A stretch of DNA of 64,000 bases, from NCBI GenBank assembly GCA_025127975.1, contig JAHLYQ010000025.1, positions 62,001-126,000 of the forward strand, read 5' to 3'. Shown here one piece after another: positions 38,602-47,142 of this stretch. The stretch is from Synechococcus sp. CS-1331 (GTDB lineage: Bacteria > Cyanobacteriota > Cyanobacteriia > PCC-6307 > Cyanobiaceae). The notes below the pieces were generated by a model. The model saw nothing but the letters and a program-made list of their open reading frames with translations. It was not told the origin of the DNA and ran no database searches. The translations under genes were made by a program, and so were the position numbers. Positions within the stretch are counted from its first letter, which is position 1, and every line of letters starts with the position of its first letter.

Positions 38602-39090
38602 CTACTCCGCCGCCGCACAGCTGGGACAGAGGGCCCGCACGTTGAGCACGCACTCGAGCAGGCGGAAGCCATGGCCGCCCGCGGCCCGCTCCCCCGCTTG
38701 GAGCACCGCAGAATTTTCAAATTCCTCAGTGCGACCACAGCGGACACACACCAGATGGTGATGGTCGCGGTGGGCGTCACTGGCCAGCTCAAAGCGGCGC
38801 CCACCCTCGGGCAGCTCCAGCTCCTGCAGCAGCCCCATGGAGCTCAGCAGCCGCAGGGTGCGGTACACCGTGGCCAGCGATACCCGCTCCTCGCTGCGCA
38901 GCAGGCGCTGATGCACCTCTTCAGCTCCCAGGTGACTACCTTCACCGATGCGCTCGAACAGGGCCAGCACCCGCTGCCGCTGGGGCGTCAGCCGCTGACC
39001 GCGATCGTGCAGGCTGGTGCGCAGGCCATCCCCACTAGCGGGAAGGGTTGGGGGGGGAAGCTGGGCTCCAGGGCTGAGTCGAGCAGTCAA
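38602..39090 (-). CDS. fur: Fur-family iron regulator
   Basis: A 162-residue Fur protein: winged helix RLTPQRQRVLALFERIGEGSHLGAEEVHQRL and SLATVYRTLRLLSSMGLL, dimer domain DAHRDHHHLVCVRCGRTEEFEN with the His-rich metal site, and a final C-x-x-C (LCPSC). The second helix contains the (V/A)-(S/T)-x-A-T-V-Y-R motif of global Fur proteins. The last Cys pair and the first form a zinc site. As the second Fur paralogue of the window (the other sits in the znu locus), it is the likely iron regulator. Confidence 0.9.
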   Translation of the reverse strand: MTARLSPGAQLPPPTLPASGDGLRTSLHDRGQRLTPQRQRVLALFERIGEGSHLGAEEVHQRLLRSEERVSLATVYRTLRLLSSMGLLQELELPEGGRRFELASDAHRDHHHLVCVRCGRTEEFENSAVLQAGERAAGGHGFRLLECVLNVRALCPSCAAAE

Positions 39091-39158
39091 AGCGTGATCC
39101 CAGACTTCTCAACAATAGGCGCAGTTGCGAAGAACAGATGCAGTTGCCAAGAGGTGCC

Positions 39159-40079
39159 ATGAGTAAACCCCGGGCCGTCTTTCTAGATGCCCTCAGCTTG
39201 GGTCCGGTAGACCTGGCTCCCCTGGAGCGTCATGTCGAGCTGATCTGCTGGCCCAGCACCCCGCTGGAGCTACGCCTGGAGCGGCTGCAGGGAGCCGCGA
39301 TCGCGATCACCAACAAGATCCGGCTGGATGGGGAGTTGTTGGGGCAACTGCCCCAGCTGCGGCTGATTTGCGCGGCTAGCACCGGCACCGACCAGATCGA
39401 TGGCCAGGCCTGCAGCGAGCTCGGCATAGCCGTGCGCAATGCAGGTCGCTACAGCACAGCCTCGGTGGTGCAGGTGACCTGGGCATTGATCCTCGAGCTG
39501 GTCTGCGATCTGCAAACCCGGCGGAGCCAGGTGCTGCAGGGCGACTGGCAACGCAGCCCAGTTTTTTCGCTGGTGGAGCCGGAATTCAACGAACTCGCCG
39601 GCCGCACCCTCACGGTGGTGGGAGCCGGCACCATCGGCCGGGGCGTGGCGGCCGTGGCGGAGGCCTTCGGGATGGAGGTGCGGCTGATCACCAGCCGCAG
39701 CAGCGCGGCCGAGCTGGAAGCGGCCCTGCGCCAGGCCGACGTGATCAGCCTGCATGCCCCGCTCACCCCGGCGACCCGGGGCCTGCTCAACGCCGAGCGG
39801 CTGAGCTGGTTGAAGCCGTCGGCGGTGCTTGTAAATCTGGGCCGGGGCGGCCTGATCGAGCTGCCGGCACTAGTGGAAGCCCTAAAGCGAGGGGTATTGG
39901 CCGGAGCAGCCCTCGACGTGCTCGACCATGAGCCCCCAGGCGCCGAGCTGGAGGCACTTAAAGAAGTGCCAAATCTGATCCTGACCCCCCACATCGGCTG
40001 GGCCTCCCGCCAGGCCCGCCAGCGGTTGGTGGCCGCCCTGGCCGAGGCGCTGGAGAGCGAAATCGGGAGCTGGGGATGA
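39159..40079 (+). CDS. D-2-hydroxyacid dehydrogenase (hydroxypyruvate/glycerate dehydrogenase-like)
   Basis: A 306-residue NAD(P)-dependent dehydrogenase from ATG 39159. NAD-binding VVGAGTIGRGVAAVAEAFGMEV, catalytic Arg in NLGRGGLIE, Glu in DVLDHEPPG, His in LTPHIGWASRQAR. The substrate-binding half begins AVFLDALSLGPVDLAPL. Closest in style to glycerate dehydrogenase (HprA) with photorespiratory function, though other 2-hydroxyacids are possible. The next gene can overlap it by four bases. Confidence 0.88.
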   Translation: MSKPRAVFLDALSLGPVDLAPLERHVELICWPSTPLELRLERLQGAAIAITNKIRLDGELLGQLPQLRLICAASTGTDQIDGQACSELGIAVRNAGRYSTASVVQVTWALILELVCDLQTRRSQVLQGDWQRSPVFSLVEPEFNELAGRTLTVVGAGTIGRGVAAVAEAFGMEVRLITSRSSAAELEAALRQADVISLHAPLTPATRGLLNAERLSWLKPSAVLVNLGRGGLIELPALVEALKRGVLAGAALDVLDHEPPGAELEALKEVPNLILTPHIGWASRQARQRLVAALAEALESEIGSWG

Positions 40080-40126
40080 CAGGCCGCAGCGGGGCACCAA
40101 CACTGCAGGGAGTTCACGCCCATGCC

Positions 40127-40708
40127 ATGCCCCACTCCCATCCGCGCCTGCTCGGTTGCGTCATTGCCGCGGCCCTGGCGATCGGCGGCGCCTGCCCTGG
40201 CCTGGCAGCACCCGCAAACCCCAGCCGGGCCTCCCTACAGGGCGTCACCTTCACGGTGAGCAGCCAGGGGGAGGGCTCGGTGCGCCAGCTCACCATCGGC
40301 ACCAGCGGCACCACTCGGGCGATTGCCCCGATTCGGCAGGAGATTCTCGGCAGCGTCAGCGGCGTGGAGGTGGCCGACCTCGATGCCAACGGACTGCCCG
40401 AGGTGTATGTGTTCATCACCAGTGCCGGCAGCGGCAGCTACGGCTCGGTGGAGGGTTGGGCCCTGAACAAGGGGCGCCGATCGCTCTCCACGATTTACAT
40501 GCCGGAGCTCAGCGGCAAGGCGGCCCAGGGTTACCAGGGCCACGATGAATTCGCGGTGGTGGAGCTCACCCTGGCCCGCCGATTCCCGATCTACCGCCCT
40601 GGCGATAGCAATGCCAAGCCCACTGGGGGCACCCGCCAGATCAGCTACAAGCTCGTGCCGGGAGAGGCGAGCTGGCAGCTAAAACCGGTGCGGGTCGACA
40701 CGTACTGA
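40127..40708 (+). CDS. exported PliI-like protein (I-type lysozyme inhibitor fold)
   Basis: From ATG 40127, 193 residues: signal peptide ending near GLAAPANP, then a strand-rich domain with VEVADLDANGLPEVYVFITSAGSGSYGS, GYQGHDEFAVVELTLARRFPIYRPGD and a final YKLVPGEASWQLKPV. The D-L-D-x-(N/D)-G-x-P-E ... S-A-G-S-G-x-Y and R-x-F-P-x-Y-x-x-G-D patterns correspond to the PliI family of periplasmic inhibitors of I-type lysozyme. Whether it inhibits a lysozyme is unproven. ATG 40076, overlapping the dehydrogenase stop, would give a longer N-terminus. Confidence 0.7.
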   Translation: MPHSHPRLLGCVIAAALAIGGACPGLAAPANPSRASLQGVTFTVSSQGEGSVRQLTIGTSGTTRAIAPIRQEILGSVSGVEVADLDANGLPEVYVFITSAGSGSYGSVEGWALNKGRRSLSTIYMPELSGKAAQGYQGHDEFAVVELTLARRFPIYRPGDSNAKPTGGTRQISYKLVPGEASWQLKPVRVDTY

Positions 40709-40709
40709 G

Positions 40710-41207
40710 ATGGCTGGTGGTGGCTGGAGGCTGCTGGCAGGGGGTTTGCGCGCCACCCTGCTGGGGGCGGCGACCCTGCAGCCCCTGGGTGCCGATGCCA
40801 GGGGCGACAGACTGCAGGAAGCCATCGCCGCCTTTGAGCAGCGGGGGTTCGTGATCCGCCGGGAGCATCCGCGGTGCGCCGAGCCCCAGCTCTTTGGGTT
40901 GTACGTGCGCGGCCGGCGGGAGGTGGTGGTCTGCCCGAAGGGCAACCAGCTGGAAACCCTGCTGCACGAGGGCTGGCATGGGGTGCAGTCGCTATGCCTG
41001 CGCGGCACCCCCCTGGTGGGCAGCGATGCCCTGCTGCGGCAGCTGGGGCGCCGGGATCGCCGCGAGCTGCAGCTGCTCTATCGCCCCAACCAATGGCAAC
41101 GGGAGGCCGAGGCCCGGGTGATGGCCCGTGAACCCCTGGGCCGCTACCTGGAGGCCCTCGATCGGGCCTGCGCCGCCCCAGCCCCCCAGGCGCCGAAGGC
41201 AGACTGA
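40710..41207 (+). CDS. exported HExxH protein, putative zinc metalloprotein
   Basis: A 165-residue protein, signal-like N-terminus, with LETLLHEGWHGVQSLC: HExxH gives a possible zinc site, and REAEARVMA some 50 residues later offers a third ligand Glu as in gluzincin-like folds. Residues CAEPQLFGLYVRGRREVVVCPKG precede it, with two Cys. No known peptidase family is recognised. It starts one base after the PliI-like stop, so both should be co-expressed. Confidence 0.65.
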   Translation: MAGGGWRLLAGGLRATLLGAATLQPLGADARGDRLQEAIAAFEQRGFVIRREHPRCAEPQLFGLYVRGRREVVVCPKGNQLETLLHEGWHGVQSLCLRGTPLVGSDALLRQLGRRDRRELQLLYRPNQWQREAEARVMAREPLGRYLEALDRACAAPAPQAPKAD

Positions 41208-41233
41208 AGAAGCCCCCACCGGCCGCGCGAGCA

Positions 41234-42286
41234 ATGCCCACCCAAGCCGCCGTTCAGGCCTATTACGGCCAGGAGCTCACCGGCACGGCCGACCTCAAAA
41301 CCAGCGCCTGCTGCGATGCCGATGCGGTGCCGGCCTGGCTGCGGCCGCTGCTGGCCCGGATCCACCCCGATGTGCTGGCGCGCTACTACGGCTGCGGCCT
41401 GGTGTGCCCGCCCCTGCTCGAGGGCTGCCGCATCCTCGATCTGGGCTGCGGCACCGGCCGCGACGTCTACGCCCTGGCCCAACTGGTGGGGCCCAGCGGC
41501 TCGGTGGTGGGCGTCGACATGACGGCGGAGCAGCTGGCGGTGGCCCGCGAGCACCTGGCCTTCCATGCCGAGCAGTTCGGCTACGCGAATGTGTCGTTCC
41601 TGGAGGGCACGATCGAAGCCCTCGAGGCGCTGCCCCTGGAGCCGGGCAGCTTCGATGTGATCGTGAGCAACTGCGTGCTCAACCTCTCCACCAACAAGGC
41701 GGCGGTGCTGCGCGGCGTGAAACGGCTGCTCAAGCCCGGCGGGGAGCTGTATTTCTCGGATGTGTACGTCGATCGGCGCCTGCCGGAAGCGGTGCGGCGC
41801 GATCCTGTGCTCTACGGCGAGTGCCTGGGCGGAGCCCTCTACTGGAACGACTTCCTGCGCCTCGCCAAGGGCGCCGGCTTCCTTGACCCGCGGCTGGTAA
41901 GCGACCGCGAGCTCCGGATCACCGAGCCAGCCCTGGCGCCACTGGTGGGCGAGGCCCGCTTCTATGCCGCCACCTACCGCCTGTTCCAGATCGCCGAGCT
42001 GGAAGATGCCTGCGAAGACCATGGCCAGGCGGTGATCTACCGCGGCACGATCCCCCACCACCCCCACCGCTTCGACCTCGATGGCCACCACGCCATCGAG
42101 ACCGGCCGGGTGTTCCCGGTGTGCGGCAACAGCTTCCGCATGCTGCAGGCGACGCGGTTTGCACCCCACTTCTCCTTCATCGGCGACTTCAGCCGCCACT
42201 ACGGCCTGTTCCCCGGCTGCGGCAGCAGCCTGCCGTTTACGGGCGGCAGCTCGGGTGAAGGTGAAGGTTCAGGGAGCTGTTGCTGA
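41234..42286 (+). CDS. arsM: arsenite S-adenosylmethionine methyltransferase
   Basis: A 350-residue ArsM: N-terminal TADLKTSACCDADAVP with the Cys pair, SAM site RILDLGCGTGRDVYALAQLVG and GVDMTAEQL, arsenic Cys in VSNCVLNLSTNK and YGECLGGALYWNDF, and a C-terminal Cys-Cys (GSGSCC). This converts arsenite to methylated forms; cytosolic. The three Cys regions are placed as in characterised algal and cyanobacterial ArsM. No ars operon is nearby. Confidence 0.92.
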   Translation: MPTQAAVQAYYGQELTGTADLKTSACCDADAVPAWLRPLLARIHPDVLARYYGCGLVCPPLLEGCRILDLGCGTGRDVYALAQLVGPSGSVVGVDMTAEQLAVAREHLAFHAEQFGYANVSFLEGTIEALEALPLEPGSFDVIVSNCVLNLSTNKAAVLRGVKRLLKPGGELYFSDVYVDRRLPEAVRRDPVLYGECLGGALYWNDFLRLAKGAGFLDPRLVSDRELRITEPALAPLVGEARFYAATYRLFQIAELEDACEDHGQAVIYRGTIPHHPHRFDLDGHHAIETGRVFPVCGNSFRMLQATRFAPHFSFIGDFSRHYGLFPGCGSSLPFTGGSSGEGEGSGSCC

Positions 42287-43246
42287 GACCGCTTTCTGCC
42301 GCGGCCCATCCAGCCTGGCCGTGAGCGCCGCCAGCAGGTCAGCGAGCGTCACCACCAGCCGGTAGCTGATCGCAATCGCCAGTAGCGGCGCCTCGGGAAT
42401 CGCAAAGCCGAGGCGTAACAGCAGCGCAGCTTCGAATACTCCCAGGCCGCCGGGAGCACCCGGCACCACCAGGCCGGCGGTCCAGGCCAGGGCAAAGCCC
42501 GCCAGCCAGCCGCCCCAGCTGAGGCTGTAGGAAAGATCAAAGGCCTGCACGCAGCAGGCGAAGCCGCCAAAGCGCAGCAGCACAAACAGGAGCTGGCCCA
42601 GCAGCGGCGGCCACGGATAGCCACGGATCGGCGGGGCGGCTGCCGCCTCGACCTCCAGCCCCAGCTCCGAGGCCTTGCGGCGCTCCAGCCGGCCCAGCAG
42701 GGGGTTGAGCCAGCGGGGCCAGAGCAAGGCCAAAGGCAGCACGCCGAGCAGGGCCAAGCCGTTCTGCCAGCCACCGGCGGCCACCAGGGCCAGGGCCGCC
42801 ACCGCCGCCAGCAGGGGATCGAGCAGCACCGCCGCCAGGGCCAGGCCAGCGGAGGCCGGCACGGCCAGCGGGGCCTCCCCACCTCGCAGCAGCTGCACCC
42901 GGCTGGTGAGATGCCAGATACCCCCAGGCAGGAACTTGCGCAGGTTGGTTTCGAGATAGGCACGCACCAGCTCGCTCCAGCGGGGGCGCAAGCCCAGCCA
43001 ACGCAGAATCACGGCCAAGGAAAAGCCGTTGGCCACCAAGCTCAGCAGGCTGACGCCCACCCCCAGCAGCAGCCACAGCCAACCCTGGCCATCCAAGCTG
43101 AGCTGGAGCAGCTGGCGGCCATGGCCCACCAGGGCGGCCAGCAGGAAACCGAAGCTCAGCAGGCTGATCCACAGCTTCAGACCGCCGGGCAGGCCCATCC
43201 CCCCAGCCCTGACGCGCTGGAGCAGGGAGTGAATCGCGGGCGGCAT
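42269..43246 (-). CDS. LPG-synthase-type (UPF0104) integral membrane protein
   Basis: A 325-residue protein from ATG 43246 with about eight helices. VSLLSLVANGFSLAVILRWLG and LETNLRKFLPGGIWHLTSRVQLL match the conserved F-x-P-G-x-x-W region of the lysylphosphatidylglycerol synthase transmembrane family, and AWTAGLVVPGAPGGLGVFEAALLLRLG its P-G-G-x-G-x-x-E motif. The catalytic aminoacyl-transfer domain is absent, so it may be a flippase-like or glycosylation-linked protein. The 3' end overlaps arsM by 18 bases, convergent. Confidence 0.82.
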   Translation of the reverse strand: MPPAIHSLLQRVRAGGMGLPGGLKLWISLLSFGFLLAALVGHGRQLLQLSLDGQGWLWLLLGVGVSLLSLVANGFSLAVILRWLGLRPRWSELVRAYLETNLRKFLPGGIWHLTSRVQLLRGGEAPLAVPASAGLALAAVLLDPLLAAVAALALVAAGGWQNGLALLGVLPLALLWPRWLNPLLGRLERRKASELGLEVEAAAAPPIRGYPWPPLLGQLLFVLLRFGGFACCVQAFDLSYSLSWGGWLAGFALAWTAGLVVPGAPGGLGVFEAALLLRLGFAIPEAPLLAIAISYRLVVTLADLLAALTARLDGPRQKAVSATAP

Positions 43247-43277
43247 GCTCAAGGCTGGGAGGGTCACTGCTGGAAAC

Positions 43278-44483
43278 TCACTGCTGGGAGGGGGGCAACT
43301 CGGCGTCCAACTGGGCCCGCTGCACAACGGCCCTTACCTGATCGATCCCCAGTTTGTGCTGGCGCGCCAGGGCGACCAGGTCGTCGTGTTCCGCTTTGCT
43401 GCGCCAGCGGCCATCGGCCAGCTGGGCCTGCTTGAGCCGCACCGGCCCCAGGGGCGTGGCCAGCTCCAGGCTGCGGCGGGGCAGCACCCAACGGTTCTGG
43501 GGCTGCTCCCGCAGTCCCAGGGTGGTGCTGTGCCGCCACCACACCGCACGCAGTGCCTCTGCCTGCTCCGGAGGCAGCAGGGCAGTGAGCAGCTGGCCAG
43601 CGCGTCCTTTCTTCATGGCGATTGGCTGGCTGAACACCTCCCAGGCCCCCGCCCACCGCAGCTCCTCGCTCAAGAAGGCCAGATCCTCGGCCGTGGCGTC
43701 GTCGATCTGGGCCTGCTGCACCAGCAAGGTCTGCTGGGCTGCGGACTCCCCACCATGCGCCTGGGCCAGGGTGAGCCGCAACAGGTTGGGGCGATCCAGG
43801 CTGCGGGAACCCAGGCCCACCCCTACCTGGCAGGGCACATGGGTGGGGTGAAGAGCGAAACGGCTCGCCCAGCAGGCCACCAGCGCCAATCCCGTAGGGG
43901 TGGTGAGTTCCCCGGCGGGGAATCCCTGCGCCGAGGCCAGGGGGATCGACCGCAGGCGCGCCAGCTCCAACACCGCTGGCGCCGGCAGGGGCAGGCTGCC
44001 GTGGGCCGTTGCCACCACGCCATGGCCCGCCGGCGGTGGCGTGCAGACCAGCTCCTCGACGCGGAAGTGGAGCAGGCCCGCACACACCCCCACCACGTCC
44101 ACCAGGGCATCGAGGGCACCCACCTCGTGGAAGTGCACCTGCTCAGGGCTATGGCCGTGGACTGCGGCCTCCGCCTGGGCCAGCAGGCCAAACACCTCCA
44201 GCACCCGCTGCTTCAGCGGCTCGGGCCAGGGGGCTTCCTGCAGCTGGCGGCGCAGCTCCCCCCAGCGGCGATGGGCCGGCTGGGGCTCCAGGCTGGTGAC
44301 AGCCAGATGCAGGCCGCGCAGGCCGCCGCTGCGGCGCTCCTCCAGCTCCAGTCGGTAGGCCCCGGCCAGACCCAGGGCCGCCAGCGGAGCATGGATCTCC
44401 GCCTCAGGCAGGCCGAGATCCAGCAGGGCAGCCAGCAGCATGTTGCCTGCCAGGCCCGTAGCTGCATCGAGCAGGGCCAGCAC
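43278..44483 (-). CDS. larC: LarC-family nickel-pincer cofactor protein
   Basis: A 401-residue LarC: N-terminal LDAATGLAGNMLLAALLDLG, VHFHEVGALDALVDVVGV with the metal-ligand His/Glu/Asp set, and LLVQQAQIDDATAEDLAFL in the C-terminal half. LarC inserts nickel into the pyridinium bisthiocarboxylate cofactor of lactate racemase and related enzymes. No larA, larB or larE is found here, so either those genes lie elsewhere or the protein has another role. It follows the M41-type gene by 2 bases and precedes the UPF0104 gene by 31. Confidence 0.9.
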   Translation of the reverse strand: MLALLDAATGLAGNMLLAALLDLGLPEAEIHAPLAALGLAGAYRLELEERRSGGLRGLHLAVTSLEPQPAHRRWGELRRQLQEAPWPEPLKQRVLEVFGLLAQAEAAVHGHSPEQVHFHEVGALDALVDVVGVCAGLLHFRVEELVCTPPPAGHGVVATAHGSLPLPAPAVLELARLRSIPLASAQGFPAGELTTPTGLALVACWASRFALHPTHVPCQVGVGLGSRSLDRPNLLRLTLAQAHGGESAAQQTLLVQQAQIDDATAEDLAFLSEELRWAGAWEVFSQPIAMKKGRAGQLLTALLPPEQAEALRAVWWRHSTTLGLREQPQNRWVLPRRSLELATPLGPVRLKQAQLADGRWRSKAEHDDLVALARQHKLGIDQVRAVVQRAQLDAELPPSQQ

Positions 44484-44485
44484 CT

Positions 44486-45130
44486 TCAGGCCCCAACAAC
44501 CTGGGGGCGGCCCAGGCGGGGGGCTGCTGCCAGCAGGGTTTCGGCCTGGGCCTGGAGCTCATCCTGGCAGCGGCGCAGTTGCTGCTCCACCTCGCGCCGC
44601 GCCCGGCGCTGCTCCCGCTGGGCGGTGTCCACGTCGTGGCCGGAGAGGCCCCAGAGCCGGCCCAGCAGGGCCCGATCGTCGCTGCCGCCGACGCTCTGGC
44701 CATAGATCAGCTGTTCGGCCACCATGCCCGCCTGCAGCACCCGGCTCCAGCGGCGCAGCTCTTCTGGGGGCAACTTGGCATGGGCCGGGGGCTCCAGCTC
44801 GGTGCTGCCACTGGTGTTCAGCCCCGCCCGCAGGCAGGCAAGGGAGCCCACCAGCACCTGGCGCACCGCCATCGCCTCCTGCCGTGCCACCAGCACGTGG
44901 CCAGCTTCGTGAATGGCAATCCTGCGCAACCGCAGCTGGCCGCCTGGCAGGGCCTCGGCCAGCACATGGCCGCCACGCCCACCGAAACGGGCCGCATCCA
45001 GGGTGAGGCTGCCCAGTCCCAGGGCCACCACCAGGGTGATCCACCAGGGCGAGAGACCCAGGGCCGGCCCCAAAATGGCCGCCAAACTCACCAGGGCAAC
45101 TGCCAGGCCAGCCGCCAGCGGTTGGCTCAT
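44486..45130 (-). CDS. stand-alone M41-type (FtsH protease-like) membrane metalloprotein
   Basis: A 214-residue protein with two N-terminal helices (LAVALVSLAAILGPALGL, WWITLVVALGLGSLTL) and a domain with RIAIHEAGHVLVARQEA and VGGSDDRALLGRLWGL: HEAGH gives two zinc His and the catalytic Glu, and the D in GSDDRA lines up with the FtsH third ligand (T-G-A-S-N-D). The AAA ATPase module of FtsH is missing. Such proteins are found in cyanobacteria beside normal FtsH; role unknown. It is translationally close to larC (2 bases). Confidence 0.78.
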   Translation of the reverse strand: MSQPLAAGLAVALVSLAAILGPALGLSPWWITLVVALGLGSLTLDAARFGGRGGHVLAEALPGGQLRLRRIAIHEAGHVLVARQEAMAVRQVLVGSLACLRAGLNTSGSTELEPPAHAKLPPEELRRWSRVLQAGMVAEQLIYGQSVGGSDDRALLGRLWGLSGHDVDTAQREQRRARREVEQQLRRCQDELQAQAETLLAAAPRLGRPQVVGA

Positions 45131-45153
45131 GATCGCCGCCCCCGATCGCCCAC

Positions 45154-45873
45154 CTAGGTAGCCGGCCGACTGACGGCACTGCCCAGGTGCCCACTCTTTT
45201 GAGCAGCCCCAGCTTGAACAGCCCCAGCCGGGCGTCCCTTGGCTGCCTTGCCTGCCTTGGCGGAGGCTCCATCCCGACGGCCCTTGCCCCCCCGGGTGCC
45301 GCGCTGGGCAACCGGACCAATCACCTCGAAACTTTCCAGCTGCAGGAACTGGTCCGTGCGGCGCAGGTTGAGGGCGACGAAGTGGCGCAGGTGCTCGAGG
45401 GGCACCTCACCCTTGAGTTGCAATTTGAAGGGCACCGGGCGGCTGCCATCGGGGCGGGGCATCACACGCACCTTCACCACCAGGTCGCCGGTTTCGGGGC
45501 GGGTGTAGATCAGCTCACCTCGCACCGAGAAATAGTCGTCCCCCTCTGGCAGGGCATCGGTTGAGGAGCCAGCTTCCTGGTCTGGAGCGAGGGTGCTTGG
45601 CTCCCACACGCCCACCATCTGCAGGTGCAAACCCCCATCCTCCCGGGAGCGGGGATAGACCACCCAGAGGTGGGGCTCCTCCAGGTTGAGGTGACGCCGC
45701 ATCAAGGTGAGCAGGCGGCCCAGAACCACCGCCTCGAGCTCGGCGCCCTCGGCAGTGCGGATGATCCCCCGGGTGAGCTGCTCCGCGTCTGTCGGCACAT
45801 AGACACCTCGCACCACGCCTATGGCCCGGTACTGGGTGGGCTCGGTGACCGGAGCGATGGGATGTTCACGCAT
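45154..45873 (-). CDS. conserved cyanobacterial protein of unknown function
   Basis: A 239-residue soluble protein; residues 10-190 look globular (QYRAIGVVRGVYVPTDAEQLTRG, RLLTLMRRHLNLEEPHLWVVYPR, GDDYFSVRGELIYTRPETGDLVVKVRV, FKLQLKGEVPLEHLRHFVALNLRR) and the last about 50 residues are Ala/Gly/Lys/Arg-rich and probably disordered, perhaps RNA-binding. The fold hints at an OB-like domain. No family is assigned. First gene of a minus-strand group with the M41-type, larC and UPF0104 genes. Confidence 0.7.
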   Translation of the reverse strand: MREHPIAPVTEPTQYRAIGVVRGVYVPTDAEQLTRGIIRTAEGAELEAVVLGRLLTLMRRHLNLEEPHLWVVYPRSREDGGLHLQMVGVWEPSTLAPDQEAGSSTDALPEGDDYFSVRGELIYTRPETGDLVVKVRVMPRPDGSRPVPFKLQLKGEVPLEHLRHFVALNLRRTDQFLQLESFEVIGPVAQRGTRGGKGRRDGASAKAGKAAKGRPAGAVQAGAAQKSGHLGSAVSRPAT

Positions 45874-45957
45874 GGATGGAGTTTAGGTTGCCTCGGTTAA
45901 GGCGCTAGGTGCAAAGAGGGCGGGGCAGACTGGCTGGCAACCCCAACCCCTGCGCCA

Positions 45958-46773
45958 ATGACGCCCGCTGCCAACCGCTCCGGGATCTGGAAGGGAATCG
46001 CCGCGGCCGCCTTAGGGCTGACTTGCATCGCCGGCGGCTGGTGGCTGGGCCAACTGCAGAACGGCGCGGGCAACACGAATCAAGCGCGGCTCTCCCTGGA
46101 GAGGCAGGCCTCCGCTCTGCAACAGCAGCTCAACCTGGGCCAAGCCAGCCCGGCCGACCAACAGCGGCTACTGGAGCTGCTGGTCGGCCTGGATCGCAAG
46201 CCTGAGGCCACGGTTTTGCTCGAACGGCTGGCCGATCAGCAACCCCAAAAGTGGCCCCTGAGGCTGCTGCTGGCCGAACTGCGGCGCGACCAACAGGATC
46301 GCAGCGGCGCCGAACGGGAGCTGCGCCAGCTGCTCAACCTGCGCCCAGACCAGATCGAGGGCCTGCAGCTGCTGGCCCTGCTCCAACTGGAAACCGGCCG
46401 CAGCGCCCAGGCCCAGAAGCAGCTCGAAGCAGCCCTGAGCCGGGCCAGCAAGCCCCAGCTCAAACCCCAGGCCCTGGCCATCGGCCTCCTGCTGGCCAAC
46501 GTGCTGCAGAAAAGTGGTCGGCCCGCCCAGGCGGATTCAGTGCTGCTGAAGCTCACCGCCGACTTCCCGACCGATCAGCGGCCCCTGCTGGCCCGCGCCC
46601 TGCTGCAACAGGAAGGGGGCAACCCCAAAGGGGCCCAACAATCATTGGCCCAAGCGCGCAGCCGCGGGCCGGGTCCAAGCGATCCCCGCCTGGATCAGGT
46701 GGCCGCAGAGTGGGGGCTGGCCCCTCTCAGGGGGACTTCACCGTCGCAGCCGGAGAAGCAGATTGGGAATTGA
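45958..46773 (+). CDS. TPR-containing membrane-anchored protein
   Basis: A 271-residue protein: one N-terminal helix (GIAAAALGLTCIAGGWWLGQL), a short coiled coil (LERQASALQQQLNLGQ), then repeated helical pairs with the TPR spacing (LLELLVGLDRKPEATVLLERL, LLLAELRRDQQDRSGAERELRQLL, LLALLQLETGRSAQAQKQLEAAL, ANVLQKSGRPAQADSVLLKL). Probably a scaffold for envelope assembly. Its last 47 bases overlap the convergent small exported protein gene. Confidence 0.8.
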   Translation: MTPAANRSGIWKGIAAAALGLTCIAGGWWLGQLQNGAGNTNQARLSLERQASALQQQLNLGQASPADQQRLLELLVGLDRKPEATVLLERLADQQPQKWPLRLLLAELRRDQQDRSGAERELRQLLNLRPDQIEGLQLLALLQLETGRSAQAQKQLEAALSRASKPQLKPQALAIGLLLANVLQKSGRPAQADSVLLKLTADFPTDQRPLLARALLQQEGGNPKGAQQSLAQARSRGPGPSDPRLDQVAAEWGLAPLRGTSPSQPEKQIGN

Positions 46774-47086
46774 AATCCCTAAGCGCCGCATCAACCGCGT
46801 CACCCGGCTGGGTGGCGTCGTCGAGGGAGCTGGCCTTGCGCAACTTATTCATCAATTCGATCGGGTTGGCTGAGTCCATTAGCGATCCGCTCCGGGTGGG
46901 TCCGGTGCCGTAGTCGAGTTCCCTTTCCTGCTGGGGGCTGCTGATCGTTTGGCCGTAGCCCTTCTGCTGGGCCCTGGCCGGCGCTCCCCCCGCCGCCATC
47001 CCGGCAAGCAGGGCCGCACCGCTGAGGGCTATCAAGATTCTGGGGCGGATCAGGATTCTGGGGCTGGCCAGGGCAATTGCAGGCAT
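46727..47086 (-). CDS. small exported protein of unknown function
   Basis: From ATG 47086, 119 residues: leader with a short duplicated RILIRPRILI segment (direct repeat in the DNA), hydrophobic ALSGAALLAGMAAG, cleavage near PARAQQ, then a polar acidic tail. No family is recognised. Converges with the TPR gene, overlapping by 47 bases, and is divergent from xth. Confidence 0.55.
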   Translation of the reverse strand: MPAIALASPRILIRPRILIALSGAALLAGMAAGGAPARAQQKGYGQTISSPQQERELDYGTGPTRSGSLMDSANPIELMNKLRKASSLDDATQPGDAVDAALRDFNSQSASPAATVKSP

Positions 47087-47142
47087 GGTGAATTCGGTCC
47101 AGCTTGCGCAGATACTCAGCCTAGTTGCTTCCTCCACAGGCC

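Noticed and set aside
43245..44705. A 486-codon open frame opposite larC
   Set aside because: Mirror frame of larC and the M41-type gene in GC-rich DNA; no recognisable motif.
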